The notes: generated from the sequence alone by a model not told the origin. A stretch of DNA of 64,000 nucleotides from Modestobacter sp. VKM Ac-2984 (GCF_026967985.1 NZ_JAPVBJ010000005.1:268564-332563), one strand, 5' to 3'; shown: positions 1 through 10,459, numbered from the stretch's first letter. Made by a program: numbers and translations.

Positions 1-855
1 GGCCACCAGCCGGGCCGGGTCGCCGGGCCGCCGGTCGCCGACGACGACCGGCACCTCGTGCCCGGTGACCTCCCGGACCGCGTCGACCATCTGCTGCACG
101 GAGAACCCGGTGCCGCTGCCCAGGTTGTAGATGCGGTGCTCGCCCGGCGCCGGGGCCGGCAGCGCCAGCAGGTGGGCCGCGGCGAGGTCCTGGACGTGCA
201 CGTAGTCGCGGATGCAGGTGCCGTCGGGGGTCGGGTAGTCCGAGCCGTACACGGTGAGCGCCTCGCGGGTGCCGGAGGCGACCTGCAGGGCGATCGGGAT
301 CAGGTGGGTCTCGGTGGCGTGCCGCTCACCGACGCCGTAGGCCGCGCCGCCGACGTTGAAGTACCGCAGGCTGACCGCGGCGAAGGAGTGGGCCACCGCG
401 TAGGAGGTCAGCATGGTGTCGACGGCGAGCTTGCTGGCGCCGTAGGTGTTGGTGGGCCGGGTCGGGGCGTCCTCGCGGATCGGCACCTCGTCGGGCTCGC
501 CGTAGGTGGCCGCGGTCGAGGAGAAGACGATCCGCCGGCAGTCGACCGCGCGCATCGCCTCCAGCAGCGCCAGCGAGCCGCCGACGTTGGAGTGCCAGTA
601 GACCTCCGGCGCGACCTGGCTCTGCGCGACCAGGCTCTTGGCCGCGAAGTGCAGCACCGCCTCGGGGCGCACGTCGGCCAGCACGGGCGCGGAGTCGTGC
701 AGCGACGCCCGGACGAACCGGGCGCCTGCGGGGACGGCGTCCTCGTGGCCGGTCGACAGGTCGTCGAGCACCGTGACCTCGTGGCCGGCCTCCAGCAGGG
801 CCGCCGTGACTACGCTGCCGATGTAGCCGGCCCCACCGGTGACGAGTACGCGCAT
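1..855 (-). CDS. galE: UDP-glucose 4-epimerase GalE (3' end cut by window edge)
   Basis: Extended short-chain dehydrogenase that interconverts UDP-glucose and UDP-galactose in the cytoplasm with tightly bound NAD, supplying galactose for surface polysaccharides. The first 285 codons are present. The N-terminal dinucleotide motif GGAGYIG lies at residues 7-13, the strand with the catalytic serine/threonine region (FSSTAATYG) at 111-119, and the YxxxK pair at Y138 and K142. The C-terminal substrate domain runs off the window at base 1, and about 40-50 residues are missing compared with usual GalE length. The ATG at 855 is chosen because a TAGGGT hexamer (863-868, minus strand) sits 7 nt upstream, as for many genes here. 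The gene is divergent from the aminotransferase. Other nucleotide-sugar epimerases share the fold, but the motif set and N-terminus fit GalE best. Confidence 0.93.
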   Translation of the reverse strand, partial: MRVLVTGGAGYIGSVVTAALLEAGHEVTVLDDLSTGHEDAVPAGARFVRASLHDSAPVLADVRPEAVLHFAAKSLVAQSQVAPEVYWHSNVGGSLALLEAMRAVDCRRIVFSSTAATYGEPDEVPIREDAPTRPTNTYGASKLAVDTMLTSYAVAHSFAAVSLRYFNVGGAAYGVGERHATETHLIPIALQVASGTREALTVYGSDYPTPDGTCIRDYVHVQDLAAAHLLALPAPAPGEHRIYNLGSGTGFSVQQMVDAVREVTGHEVPVVVGDRRPGDPARLVA

Positions 856-915
856 GCCGCCAACCCTAGTGAGTCGCCCGGAGCAGCTCCGGCAACGACC
901 GAGGAGGAGGAGTCC

Positions 916-2040
916 GTGGTCAGCGCCCGCCCTGCCGTGGCCGCCATGCCGGTCTACCGACCCGGCCGCAACCCCGCCGACCTGGCCCGCGAGATCGGTG
1001 TCGACCGTGCCGTGAAGCTGGCCAGCAACGAGGTCGCCTTCCCGCCGCTGCCGGCCGTCGTCCAGGCGATCGCCGCGACCGCGGGGGAGACGAACCGGTA
1101 CCCCGACAACGGCGCCGTCGTCCTCACCCGGGCCCTGGCCGAGCGCTACGGCGTCGAGCCGGCGCAGGTGGCCACCGGCTGCGGTGCGGTCACCGTCTGC
1201 CAGCAGCTGGCCCAGGCCTACAACGAACCGGGCTCGAGCATCGCGTTCGCCTGGCGCTCCTTCGAGATGTACCCGCTGCTCGCCCAGGTCGCCGGGGCCC
1301 GGGCCCAGCAGGTGCCGCTGGTCCCGGGGACCCCCGGCGGGGCCGCGGACACCCACGACCTGGACGGGCTGGCCGCGGCGATCGACGACACGACCCGGCT
1401 GGTCTTCGTCTGCAACCCGAACAACCCGACCGGGACGGCGGTGCGGCGGCCGGAGCTGGAGCGCTTCCTGGACGCCGTCCCGGCGCAGACGCTGGTCGTG
1501 CTGGACGAGGCCTACCGCGAGTTCGTCACCGACCCCGACGTCCCCGACGGGGTCGAGCTGATGCGGGGTCGGCCCAACGTCGCCGTGCTGCGGACGTTCT
1601 CCAAGGCCTGGGGCCTGGCCGGCCTGCGGGTGGGCTACCTGCTCGCCGAGGACCCGGCCGTGGCCGACGCCGTCCGTCGTACCCAGGTGCCGTTCAGCGT
1701 CTCCTCCCTCGCCCAGGCCGCGGCGGTCGCGGCGCTGGCCAGTGAGGCCGAGGTGCGCGAGCGCTGTGCCGCCGTCACCACCGAACGCGCCCGGCTCACC
1801 GGGGCGCTGCGCGAGCGCGGGCTGTCGGTGGCCGACAGCCAGGCAAACTTCGTGTGGCTGCCGCTGGGGGAGCGTGCCGCCGAGGTCGCCGCTGCGCTCG
1901 AGGCGCGTGCGGTGATCACCCGGCCGTTCGCCGGTGAGGGGATCCGGGTCACCGTCGGCACCCCCGAGGAGGACGACGTCTTCCTCGGCGCGCTGGACGA
2001 CGTCCTGACCAGCGCACCGGCGGGTGCTGCCGGAGCCTGA
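916..2040 (+). CDS. pat: Aromatic / histidinol-phosphate aminotransferase (class I/II, HisC family)
   Basis: PLP-dependent aminotransferase of 374 residues, usual for the HisC/Pat family; it transaminates histidinol phosphate or aromatic 2-oxo acids. The N-terminal LASNEVAFPPLP segment (residues 35-46), CNPNNPTG (166-173), LDEAY (196-200) and the Schiff-base lysine in TFSKAWGLAG (K230) are visible. The start is GTG at 916, preceded at 5-nt spacing by a strong purine-rich ribosome-binding site (gaggaggagg, 901-910). The reading frame stays open far upstream, but only as antisense to galE. The gene stands alone, away from any his cluster, which favours the phenylalanine-type (Pat) role over histidine synthesis. 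That choice is inference; the family assignment is secure. Confidence 0.85.
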   Translation: MVSARPAVAAMPVYRPGRNPADLAREIGVDRAVKLASNEVAFPPLPAVVQAIAATAGETNRYPDNGAVVLTRALAERYGVEPAQVATGCGAVTVCQQLAQAYNEPGSSIAFAWRSFEMYPLLAQVAGARAQQVPLVPGTPGGAADTHDLDGLAAAIDDTTRLVFVCNPNNPTGTAVRRPELERFLDAVPAQTLVVLDEAYREFVTDPDVPDGVELMRGRPNVAVLRTFSKAWGLAGLRVGYLLAEDPAVADAVRRTQVPFSVSSLAQAAAVAALASEAEVRERCAAVTTERARLTGALRERGLSVADSQANFVWLPLGERAAEVAAALEARAVITRPFAGEGIRVTVGTPEEDDVFLGALDDVLTSAPAGAAGA

Positions 2041-3680
<1,640 letters not shown>

Positions 3681-3741
3681 CCCGCGTCCGCGTCGGGCCG
3701 CTGCTGCGCGGGGCCGCCGAGGTGCGTCCAGACTGGCCACG

Positions 3742-4869
3742 ATGACCAATCCCGTCACCCGTGCGGTCGGGGCGGCGGGCGGGTTCCTGCGCCGCCAGCG
3801 GGCCCGGCGCTCCTGGCTGGACCACCTGGCCCGTGCCGGTGGGCGCTACATCCGGGTGCACGCCACCCTGATGGCCTCCGGGGTCACCTACTACGTCTTC
3901 CTCGCGCTGGCGCCGGTGACCCTGCTGCTCGTCGCGGTCGCCGGCTTCGTCCTGCGCGGCGACCCGCTGCTGCAGGACGAGCTCCTGGGCGCCCTCCGGG
4001 ACGCCGTGCCGGGGGAGACCGGGGACAGCCTGGCGCAGACCGTCACCACGGCCGTCGAGAGCGCCACCACGTTCGGCCTGCTGGGCCTGCTCGGCGTGGT
4101 CTTCATCGGGCTGGCGGCGATGGACAAGCTGCGCATCGGCATGGACATCGTCTGGCGGGGCCGGGCCGACCCCCCGGAGCTCCTGGCCGACCGGGTGCGG
4201 GACCTCGTCTCGCTGTTCGGGCTCGGCGTCGCAGGTGCCCTGAGCATCGCGCTCACCGCCGGCGCGGCCACCGTCGCCGACCAGGTGCTCGGGCTGACCG
4301 AGGTCGACGAGGTGCCCGGCTTCTTCCTGGTCAGCCGGGCACTGCCGATCCTGCTGGCGGTGGCCGGGGCCACCCTGCTGTTCCTGTGGTTGCTCAAGGG
4401 CGTGCCGGGCACCCCCTTCGGCTACCGGCAGGTGCTGCCCGGCGCCGTCTTCGGCGCCGTGGGATTCGAGGCGCTGAAGCTGGTCGGTGGGCTCTACCTG
4501 GCGGTCATCGGCGGCAACGTGACCGCCTCGACGTTCGGCGGCCTGGTCGGCCTGATCGTCTGGATCAACGTGGTGTGCCGGTTCGCCTTCTTCACCGCGT
4601 GCTGGACGGCGACGCTCCCCGCGATCGAGCACGCACACACCCTCGCGCCGCACGGCCCGGCCGGGCCGACGCCGCTGCCGGAGGTCGCACGGGTCGACGA
4701 ACGGGCCGCGAGCCCGGCCGCGGGTCGGCTCGCCCTCGGCCTGCTCGCGGTCGGGGCGCTCGCCGGTGCGGCCGGCAGCCGGCTGCTGCCCCGGCTCCTC
4801 ACCCGCCGCGGGGACCGGGGGCGGCCTCGGTCCGGGCGTCCCGGAGCACCGCCCGACGGCGGCCGATGA
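3742..4869 (+). CDS. YihY/virulence factor BrkB family membrane protein
   Basis: Integral membrane protein of 375 residues. A cytoplasmic, arginine-rich N-terminus precedes the hallmark segment RVHATLMASGVTYYVFLAL (around residues 39-57), followed by about six hydrophobic helices ending in GLVGLIVWINVVCRFAFFTA. A further hydrophobic stretch lies near residues 325-355. The family (once misnamed RNase BN) has no established biochemical activity; transport or envelope roles are proposed. The ATG at 3742 lies 7 nt downstream of a CAGACT hexamer (3729-3734). Its last 71 nt overlap, on the opposite strand, the 3' end of the D,D-carboxypeptidase gene. Confidence 0.85.
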   Translation: MTNPVTRAVGAAGGFLRRQRARRSWLDHLARAGGRYIRVHATLMASGVTYYVFLALAPVTLLLVAVAGFVLRGDPLLQDELLGALRDAVPGETGDSLAQTVTTAVESATTFGLLGLLGVVFIGLAAMDKLRIGMDIVWRGRADPPELLADRVRDLVSLFGLGVAGALSIALTAGAATVADQVLGLTEVDEVPGFFLVSRALPILLAVAGATLLFLWLLKGVPGTPFGYRQVLPGAVFGAVGFEALKLVGGLYLAVIGGNVTASTFGGLVGLIVWINVVCRFAFFTACWTATLPAIEHAHTLAPHGPAGPTPLPEVARVDERAASPAAGRLALGLLAVGALAGAAGSRLLPRLLTRRGDRGRPRSGRPGAPPDGGR

Positions 4870-6103
4870 CCGTGGCCGCCACGATCACCAGCGCGCCGGC
4901 GGCCAGCCCGGCGGGCACGAGCGGGGAGGTGCTCGTCGCGGAGCCGGGAGCTGCCACGGCGGCCGTGCCGGCCGGCTCGGCCACGGTCGTGGCCCCGGCG
5001 GCCATCGACGCCGTCTTCTCCTCGGCCATCTGCTCGGCGACCTCTGCGGCCTCCATCGCAGCGGCGACCTCGCCCGGCTCGACCAGCCGGCCGACGCCCT
5101 CGGCGCCGGCGGGTACGGCGAAGCCCCAGTCGAGCAGTCGCCTGGCCTGCTCCAGCTCGTGCACCGGGCGGCGCTCGGCCTGCATGACGCTGACCACCAG
5201 GCGCCGGCCGTCGCGCTCGGCGGCCACGACGAAGGTGTGCCGGGCCGCGTCAGTGAACCCCGTCTTGCCGCCGAGGGTGCCCGGGTAGTCGCTCAGCAGG
5301 GCGTTCTGGTTCTGGATCTGGTAGCCCTCGTAGCCCGCGACGGTCGGCATCTGCGCGGTGCGGGTCTGCAGCACGTCCAGGCTGTAGGGGTCGGTGACCA
5401 GCTGGCGCAGGATCAACGCGAGGTCGTAGGGCGAGGACGACTGCCCGGCCACGTCGAGCCCGGAGGGCGTGCCCGCCACGGTGTCGTACGCGCCCAGCTG
5501 GGCGGCGGTCTCGTTCATCGCGGCGAGGGTCGACCCCACCCCGCCCGCGGCCCGGGCGAGGGCGTTGGCCACGTCGTTGCCCGACTGCATGACCAGGGCG
5601 CGGAAGAGCAGGTCGACCGGGTACTGGCCGCCGCGCACCAGACCCACCCGGCTGCCCTCGATCGCCTCGTCGTCGACAGTGCCCTCGACGACCAGCGCAG
5701 GGTCCAGGACCGGCACGAGGGTGAGCAGCGTCAGCGCCTTGAGCGTGCTGGCCGGGTAGTAGCGGCCGTGCGGGTCCCGGGCCCCCAGCACCGCACCGGT
5801 TCCGGCGTCGGCGACCAGCCAGCCGCGGGCGTCGATGCCCTCGGGGAGCGGAGGCGCACCGGGTGCGGTCACCTGGCCGCGGGTGTCCAGCCGGTCACCG
5901 CCCACGGTGCTGCCGTCGGGGGCGCTGCCCTGGGGTGGCCCGTTCGGGTGCGGACTGGTCGGGGTGGGGGCCGCCGGGTCGACGGTGGGCCGGGAGCTCT
6001 CGGCCAGGGCCGGGCCGGCGGGGGCCAGCAGGAGCCCGATCACCCACAGCCCGGCCACGAGCAGCACGGCGGTCGGCCGGCGCAACGGCAGGGGTCGGCG
6101 CAT
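4799..6103 (-). CDS. dacC: D-alanyl-D-alanine carboxypeptidase (S11 family, membrane-anchored)
   Basis: Low-molecular-mass penicillin-binding protein that removes the terminal D-alanine from peptidoglycan stem peptides outside the membrane. It has a signal peptide (residues about 10-34, ending PALAES), a Pro/Thr-rich linker, then the three active-site motifs STLK (S119-K122), SGN (174-176) and KTG (280-282). A C-terminal hydrophobic helix followed by RRR probably anchors it. The ATG at 6103 gives 434 residues and lies 5 nt from a TAGCGT hexamer (6109-6114, minus strand). Further in-frame starts upstream add only low-complexity sequence. The symbol is by family resemblance (DacA/DacC type). 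The 3' end overlaps the convergent BrkB gene. Confidence 0.88.
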   Translation of the reverse strand: MRRPLPLRRPTAVLLVAGLWVIGLLLAPAGPALAESSRPTVDPAAPTPTSPHPNGPPQGSAPDGSTVGGDRLDTRGQVTAPGAPPLPEGIDARGWLVADAGTGAVLGARDPHGRYYPASTLKALTLLTLVPVLDPALVVEGTVDDEAIEGSRVGLVRGGQYPVDLLFRALVMQSGNDVANALARAAGGVGSTLAAMNETAAQLGAYDTVAGTPSGLDVAGQSSSPYDLALILRQLVTDPYSLDVLQTRTAQMPTVAGYEGYQIQNQNALLSDYPGTLGGKTGFTDAARHTFVVAAERDGRRLVVSVMQAERRPVHELEQARRLLDWGFAVPAGAEGVGRLVEPGEVAAAMEAAEVAEQMAEEKTASMAAGATTVAEPAGTAAVAAPGSATSTSPLVPAGLAAGALVIVAATVIGRRRAVLRDARTEAAPGPRGG

Positions 6104-6420
6104 GCCCGACGCTAACCCGCGGTGACCTGCCCGATGGAACCGCGCCGGGTCCACGGTGTGCCGGAGGTCTCTCGGGGCCCCTCGTGTGTGCCGGGTGTTG
6201 CCCATTGGCAACGATCGGGTCTCTATCCGTTCGCCTGGGGGTCCCCGGCGCCCGAGCCGCGGTTAGCGTGCGCACGTCGCCGTCGGAACCGCCTCGTGGG
6301 TGTGAGCTCGTACTTGTGAGCCGGCACGTGTGAGCCGGACGGCGGAGCAGCCTGGAACACACCGCACCGGGGCCCGGTCGACCGCTTGGTCGGCGGAGCC
6401 CTCTGAGAGAGGAGACCGTC
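6104..6420. promoter_or_regulatory. Divergent control region between dacC and the nucleoside-transport operon
   Basis: 317 nt without a gene. The dacC -10-like TAGCGT is at 6109-6114 (minus strand). A 6-bp inverted repeat, gttgcc-N4-ggcaac, lies at 6197-6212. A second TAGCGT at 6264-6269 (plus strand) is the best -10 candidate for the transporter operon and would leave a leader of about 145 nt. Inside that leader, TGTGAGC occurs three times at exactly 14-nt intervals (6301, 6315, 6329). A ribosome-binding site, gagaggag (6407-6414), lies 6 nt before the TTG start at 6421. No known riboswitch fold is recognised. Confidence 0.5.
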
Positions 6421-7482
6421 TTGCGCCGAGTGCGTGGGATGAAGGCCGCAGCTCTGCTGCTGGCCGGCAGCATGGCCCTGGCGGCCTGCGCCAGTGACGA
6501 GACCGACGCCGACGCCGGTGCCGGTGACGGCGGCAGCGCCGCCGGCGAGGAGCTGATGGTCGGGCTCGCCTACGACACCGGCGGTCGCGGCGACAAGTCG
6601 TTCAACGACTCGGCCTACGCCGGTGTCGAGGCCGCCATCGAGGAGATGGGCGGCGAGGTCCAGGAGCTCTCGCCCAACGACGACGGTTCCGACCGCGCCG
6701 AGCTGCTCACCCAGCTCGCCGAGCAGGGCTACGACCCGGTGATCGGGGTGGGCTTCGCCTACGGCGAGATCATCGGCGACATCGCTGCCGAGTACCCCGA
6801 GACCACCTTCGCGGTCGTCGACTCGTCGGTGGCCGAGATGGGCGCCGAGAACCTGACCGGCCTGCTCTTCGCCGAGGAGGAGGGGTCCTTCCTCGCCGGT
6901 GCGGCTGCGGCGCTGAAGTCGGAGACCGACCACATCGGCTTCGTCGGCGGCGTGGAGAACCCGCTGATCCAGAAGTTCGAGGCCGGCTACGTGGCGGGCG
7001 CCCGCGCGGTGAACCCGGACATCACCATCGACACCCAGTACATCTCCCCGGCCGGTGACTTCTCCGGCTTCGGCGACCCGGCCCGCGGCCAGATCGTCGC
7101 CCAGGGCATGTTCGACGCCGGCGCCGACATCGTCTACCACGCCGCCGGCGGCTCCGGCCAGGGCGTCTTCGAGGCCGCTGCCGACTCCGGTGGCCGCGCG
7201 ATCGGCGTCGACTCCGACCAGTACGAGACGGTCGGTGACCCGGCGCTGCAGGCGGTGATCATGACGTCGATGCTGAAGCGGGTCGACAACGCGGTGGAGT
7301 CGTTCATCACCGACTACTCCGAGGGCGCTGTCGAGGGCGGGCAGGACATCATCAACGACCTGTCGACCGACGGCGTGGGCCTGTCCACCTCCGGTGGGCA
7401 GATCGACGACATCCAGACCCAGATCGACGAGTACCGGCAGCAGATCATCGACGGCGAGATCGAGGTCCCGACGGTCCCGTGA
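6421..7482 (+). CDS. BMP family nucleoside-binding lipoprotein (ABC transporter substrate-binding protein)
   Basis: Basic membrane protein / PnrA-type periplasmic-binding lipoprotein of 353 residues, expected to capture nucleosides outside the cell for the ABC transporter encoded just downstream. The N-terminus has a short positive region, a hydrophobic stretch and the lipobox ALAAC (C23), followed by an acidic linker. Family features include YDTGGRGDKSFND (about 49-61), GVGFAYG and the AAGGSGQGVFEAA segment. The TTG at 6421 is preferred because of the ribosome-binding site 6 nt upstream; an internal ATG (6439) would still keep the lipobox. A strong hairpin terminator follows directly, which would keep this protein more abundant than the transporter subunits. 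Confidence 0.93.
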   Translation: MRRVRGMKAAALLLAGSMALAACASDETDADAGAGDGGSAAGEELMVGLAYDTGGRGDKSFNDSAYAGVEAAIEEMGGEVQELSPNDDGSDRAELLTQLAEQGYDPVIGVGFAYGEIIGDIAAEYPETTFAVVDSSVAEMGAENLTGLLFAEEEGSFLAGAAAALKSETDHIGFVGGVENPLIQKFEAGYVAGARAVNPDITIDTQYISPAGDFSGFGDPARGQIVAQGMFDAGADIVYHAAGGSGQGVFEAAADSGGRAIGVDSDQYETVGDPALQAVIMTSMLKRVDNAVESFITDYSEGAVEGGQDIINDLSTDGVGLSTSGGQIDDIQTQIDEYRQQIIDGEIEVPTVP

Positions 7483-7508
7483 CGCGCTCGTCCTGAGCAG
7501 CACGGACG

Positions 7509-7551
7509 CGGCGGGCCCGGGAGCGGTACACGCTCCCGGGCCCGCCGTTTT
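7509..7551 (+). terminator. Intrinsic terminator/attenuator between BMP lipoprotein and ABC ATPase
   Basis: A perfect 17-bp stem (left arm 7509-7525, right arm 7531-7547) with a 5-nt loop gtaca, followed by four T residues. It is the best intrinsic terminator in the window. It sits inside the transport operon, so partial read-through is the likely design. Two further hairpins follow before the ATPase start: 10-bp arms at 7568-7577 and 7586-7595, and 6-bp arms within 7602-7618. Confidence 0.85.
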
Positions 7552-7643
7552 CCGTGTGTACCGTCTCCGCGTCGGACCGGACGTCGTCCGACGCGCTCAC
7601 GACCGGAAGACCTCCGGTCACCAGCCCCGGTCCAGCGCCCACC

Positions 7644-9206
7644 ATGGAGATCCCGTTGAACGAGTCGGCACCACTGGCGGTCGAGCTGCGCGGCATCACC
7701 AAGCGCTTCCCCGGCGTCGTGGCCAACAAGGACATCGAGCTGCGTGTCCGGCGCGGTGAGGTGCACGCCATCGTGGGGGAGAACGGCGCGGGCAAGTCCA
7801 CGCTGATGAAGACCCTGTACGGCATGCACCGCCCGGACGAGGGCCAGATCCTGCTCGACGGGAAGCCGGCGACCTTCCGGAGCCCGGCGGACGCCATCGC
7901 CGCCGGCATCGGGATGGTCCACCAGCACTTCATGCTGGCCGACAACTTCACCGTCCTGGAGAACGTCGTCCTCGGCAGCGAGCCGACCAAGGGCGGCCGG
8001 CTGGACCGCGGCGCGGCCCGCAGCCGGATCCAGGAGATCTCGGACAACTACGCGCTGGGCCTGGACCCCGACAGCCTGGTCGAGGACCTCGGCGTCGGCG
8101 ACCGGCAGCGCGTGGAGATCGCGAAGGTCCTCTACCGGGGCGCCACCACGCTGATCCTCGACGAGCCGACCGCCGTCCTGGTCCCGCAGGAGGTCGACGA
8201 GCTGTTCGGCAACCTCGCCGAGCTCAAGCGCGAGGGCCTCACCGTCATCTTCATCTCGCACAAGCTCGACGAGGTGCGCAAGGTCGCCGACTCGATCACC
8301 GTCATCCGCCGAGGCACCACCGTCGGCACCGCCGACCCGCGGACGACGAGCGCCAAGGAGCTGGCGGAGATGATGGTCGGCGCGGAGCTGCCCGTCGCGG
8401 CGACGCGGGAGTCCACGGTGCGCGAGGCCCCGGTCCTCCGGATGCGCGGGGTGACCGTCACCGCCGCCGTCGCCGGCGGCCGGTCGGTCGTCGACGACGT
8501 GACCCTCACCGTGCGCGAGGGGGAGGTCGTCGGCATCGCCGGCGTCGAGGGCAACGGCCAGGCCGAGCTGGTCGACGCGATCATGGGCCTGCGGCCGCTG
8601 GCTGCCGGTGAGCTCCGGCTCGGCGACGAGGACATCGCGCAGTGGAGCACCCGCCGACGCCGCGAGGGCGGCATCGGCTTCGTCCCGGAGGACCGGCACC
8701 GGCAGGGGATGCTGCTGGACGCGCCGCTGTGGGAGAACCGGATCCTCGGACACCAGACCCGGCCGCCGGCGGTCAAGGGGTTCTTCATCGACCGGCGGGC
8801 AGCCCGGGCGGACACCGCCCGGATCATGCGGGAGTACGACGTCCGGGCACCAGGGCCGGACACCGCGGCGGTGGCGCTCTCCGGGGGCAACCAGCAGAAG
8901 CTCATCGTCGGGCGGGAGATGAGCGCGCACCCGCGGCTGCTCGTCGCCGCCCACCCGACCCGCGGTGTCGACGTCGGCGCCCAGGCCGGCATCTGGGAGC
9001 TGCTCAAGGACGCCCGCGCGGAGGGGATGGGGATCCTGCTGGTCTCGGCCGACCTGGACGAGCTGATCAGCCTGTCCGACACGCTGCACGTCATGCTCCG
9101 CGGCGCACTGGTCGCGACGCTGGACCCGAGACGGGTCACCCCGGAGGAGCTCGGTGGGCACATGACCGGCGCCGTGCGCGGCGACGACTCGGCGGGTGCG
9201 GCGTGA
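7644..9206 (+). CDS. Nucleoside ABC transporter, double ATP-binding protein
   Basis: Cytoplasmic ATPase with two fused ABC domains (520 residues) of the RbsA/NupO type that drives uptake through the two permeases downstream. Domain 1 has Walker A GENGAGKST (45-53), a degenerate signature VGDRQRVEIAK and Walker B LILDEPTA. Domain 2 has the usual imperfect P-loop GVEGNGQAE, a good signature LSGGNQQK and a Walker B (LLVAAHPTRGVD) in which the acidic pair is replaced, as is common in this family. The ATG at 7644 is used; the frame is open 30 codons upstream but that part covers the intercistronic hairpins. The gene overlaps the next by 4 nt (GTGA). Confidence 0.92.
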   Translation: MEIPLNESAPLAVELRGITKRFPGVVANKDIELRVRRGEVHAIVGENGAGKSTLMKTLYGMHRPDEGQILLDGKPATFRSPADAIAAGIGMVHQHFMLADNFTVLENVVLGSEPTKGGRLDRGAARSRIQEISDNYALGLDPDSLVEDLGVGDRQRVEIAKVLYRGATTLILDEPTAVLVPQEVDELFGNLAELKREGLTVIFISHKLDEVRKVADSITVIRRGTTVGTADPRTTSAKELAEMMVGAELPVAATRESTVREAPVLRMRGVTVTAAVAGGRSVVDDVTLTVREGEVVGIAGVEGNGQAELVDAIMGLRPLAAGELRLGDEDIAQWSTRRRREGGIGFVPEDRHRQGMLLDAPLWENRILGHQTRPPAVKGFFIDRRAARADTARIMREYDVRAPGPDTAAVALSGGNQQKLIVGREMSAHPRLLVAAHPTRGVDVGAQAGIWELLKDARAEGMGILLVSADLDELISLSDTLHVMLRGALVATLDPRRVTPEELGGHMTGAVRGDDSAGAA

Positions 9207-10459
9207 CCGGCCTCCGCCGGCTGGGCCTGTCGCTCATGGCCCCGGCCATCGCCGTGGTGGTGGCGCTCGCCCTGTCCGCGGCCGTCATCGCGCTGATCGG
9301 CCAGAACCCGGCCACCGCGGTCCGGGTCATGTTCGACTTCGGCGACTCGCCCGCCCAGCAGACCCAGGCGATCGTGGTGGTGCTCAACCGTGCGGTGCCG
9401 CTCTTCCTCGCCGGGCTGGCGGTCTCGGTGGCCTTCCGGATGGGCCTGTTCAACATCGGCGTCGAGGGCCAGTACCGGATCGCCACGGTGCTCGCCGCCG
9501 GCGCCGGCGCGGCGGTGGCCCTGCCCGGGCCGCTGCACCTGCTGCTCATCGTCGTCGTCGCGATGGTCGTCGGGGCCTTCTGGGCCGGCATCGTCGCCGT
9601 GCTGAAGGTGACCCGGGGCGTGAGCGAGGTGATCAGCTCGATCATGCTGAACTTCATCGCCCTGGGGTTGGCGTCCTACCTGCTCACCGGGCCGCTGCGG
9701 GGCTCGCCCGAGGGCGCCTCGATCATCACCACCAGCCCGATCCCCGAGTCCGGTTGGTTCCCCGGTCTGAACGGCGTGCTCACCGGGCTGGGCCTGGCGG
9801 AACCGCGCTCGGAGCTCTACGGCTTCCTGGTCGTGGCCGTGGTGGTCGGCATCGCCGTGGCCGTGCTGGTCAAGCGCACCCGGTTCGGCTTCGACCTGCG
9901 GGCCACCGGGATGTCGCCGTCCGCGGCCACCGCGAGCGGGGTGGACGCCCGCCGGATGGTGCTCAAGGCGATGCTCATCTCCGGCGCCATCGCCGGCCTG
10001 ATCGGCATGCCCGACCTGCTCGGCGAGGCACGCAGCTACAACACCGAGTTCACCGCGGGCCTGGGCTTCCTGGGCATCGCCGTGGCCCTGCTGGGCCGGA
10101 ACTCCCCGCTGGGGATCGCGTTCGGCGCGCTGCTGTTCGCCTTCCTCGACCGGGCCGCGATCCCCCTGCAGTTCGCCGACATCCCGGCCTCGGTCGTCAC
10201 GATCATCCAGGGCACGATCGTGCTCGCCGTCGTCATCGCCAACGAGATCGCCCGCCGGGTGACCCGGCAGCAGGCCGAGCGCGGCAGCGCCGTCGCGCCG
10301 CCCACCACCGGTGACGGCAGCACCGGCGGCGAGCAGGGGCCCGGCGACGGGCCGCCACCGGACGTCGGTCCCACGACCGGCACCGGCACCGGCGTCGGGG
10401 TCCGCAACGCGAACGGTGAACCCGGCCGCACCGACAGTCGTCAGGGAGCAGGGGCATGA
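9203..10459 (+). CDS. Nucleoside ABC transporter permease 1
   Basis: BPD_transp_2 family inner-membrane permease of 418 residues, with eight or more hydrophobic helices and the family segment VAFRMGLFNIGVEGQYRIA. It pairs with the second permease to form the nucleoside channel. GTG at 9203 overlaps the stop of the ATPase gene. The last 60 or so residues are an unusual hydrophilic tail rich in Gly, Pro and Thr (after RQQAERGSAVAP) that is not needed for the fold and may be a disordered cytoplasmic extension. The 3' end overlaps the next permease start by 4 nt (ATGA). Confidence 0.92.
   Translation: MTGLRRLGLSLMAPAIAVVVALALSAAVIALIGQNPATAVRVMFDFGDSPAQQTQAIVVVLNRAVPLFLAGLAVSVAFRMGLFNIGVEGQYRIATVLAAGAGAAVALPGPLHLLLIVVVAMVVGAFWAGIVAVLKVTRGVSEVISSIMLNFIALGLASYLLTGPLRGSPEGASIITTSPIPESGWFPGLNGVLTGLGLAEPRSELYGFLVVAVVVGIAVAVLVKRTRFGFDLRATGMSPSAATASGVDARRMVLKAMLISGAIAGLIGMPDLLGEARSYNTEFTAGLGFLGIAVALLGRNSPLGIAFGALLFAFLDRAAIPLQFADIPASVVTIIQGTIVLAVVIANEIARRVTRQQAERGSAVAPPTTGDGSTGGEQGPGDGPPPDVGPTTGTGTGVGVRNANGEPGRTDSRQGAGA

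Noticed and set aside
58-915. Long open frame fused in frame to the aminotransferase start
   Set aside because: It is antisense to galE and has the Arg/Gly/Asp-rich composition of high-GC shadow frames. The aminotransferase has a clear ribosome-binding site at 901-910.
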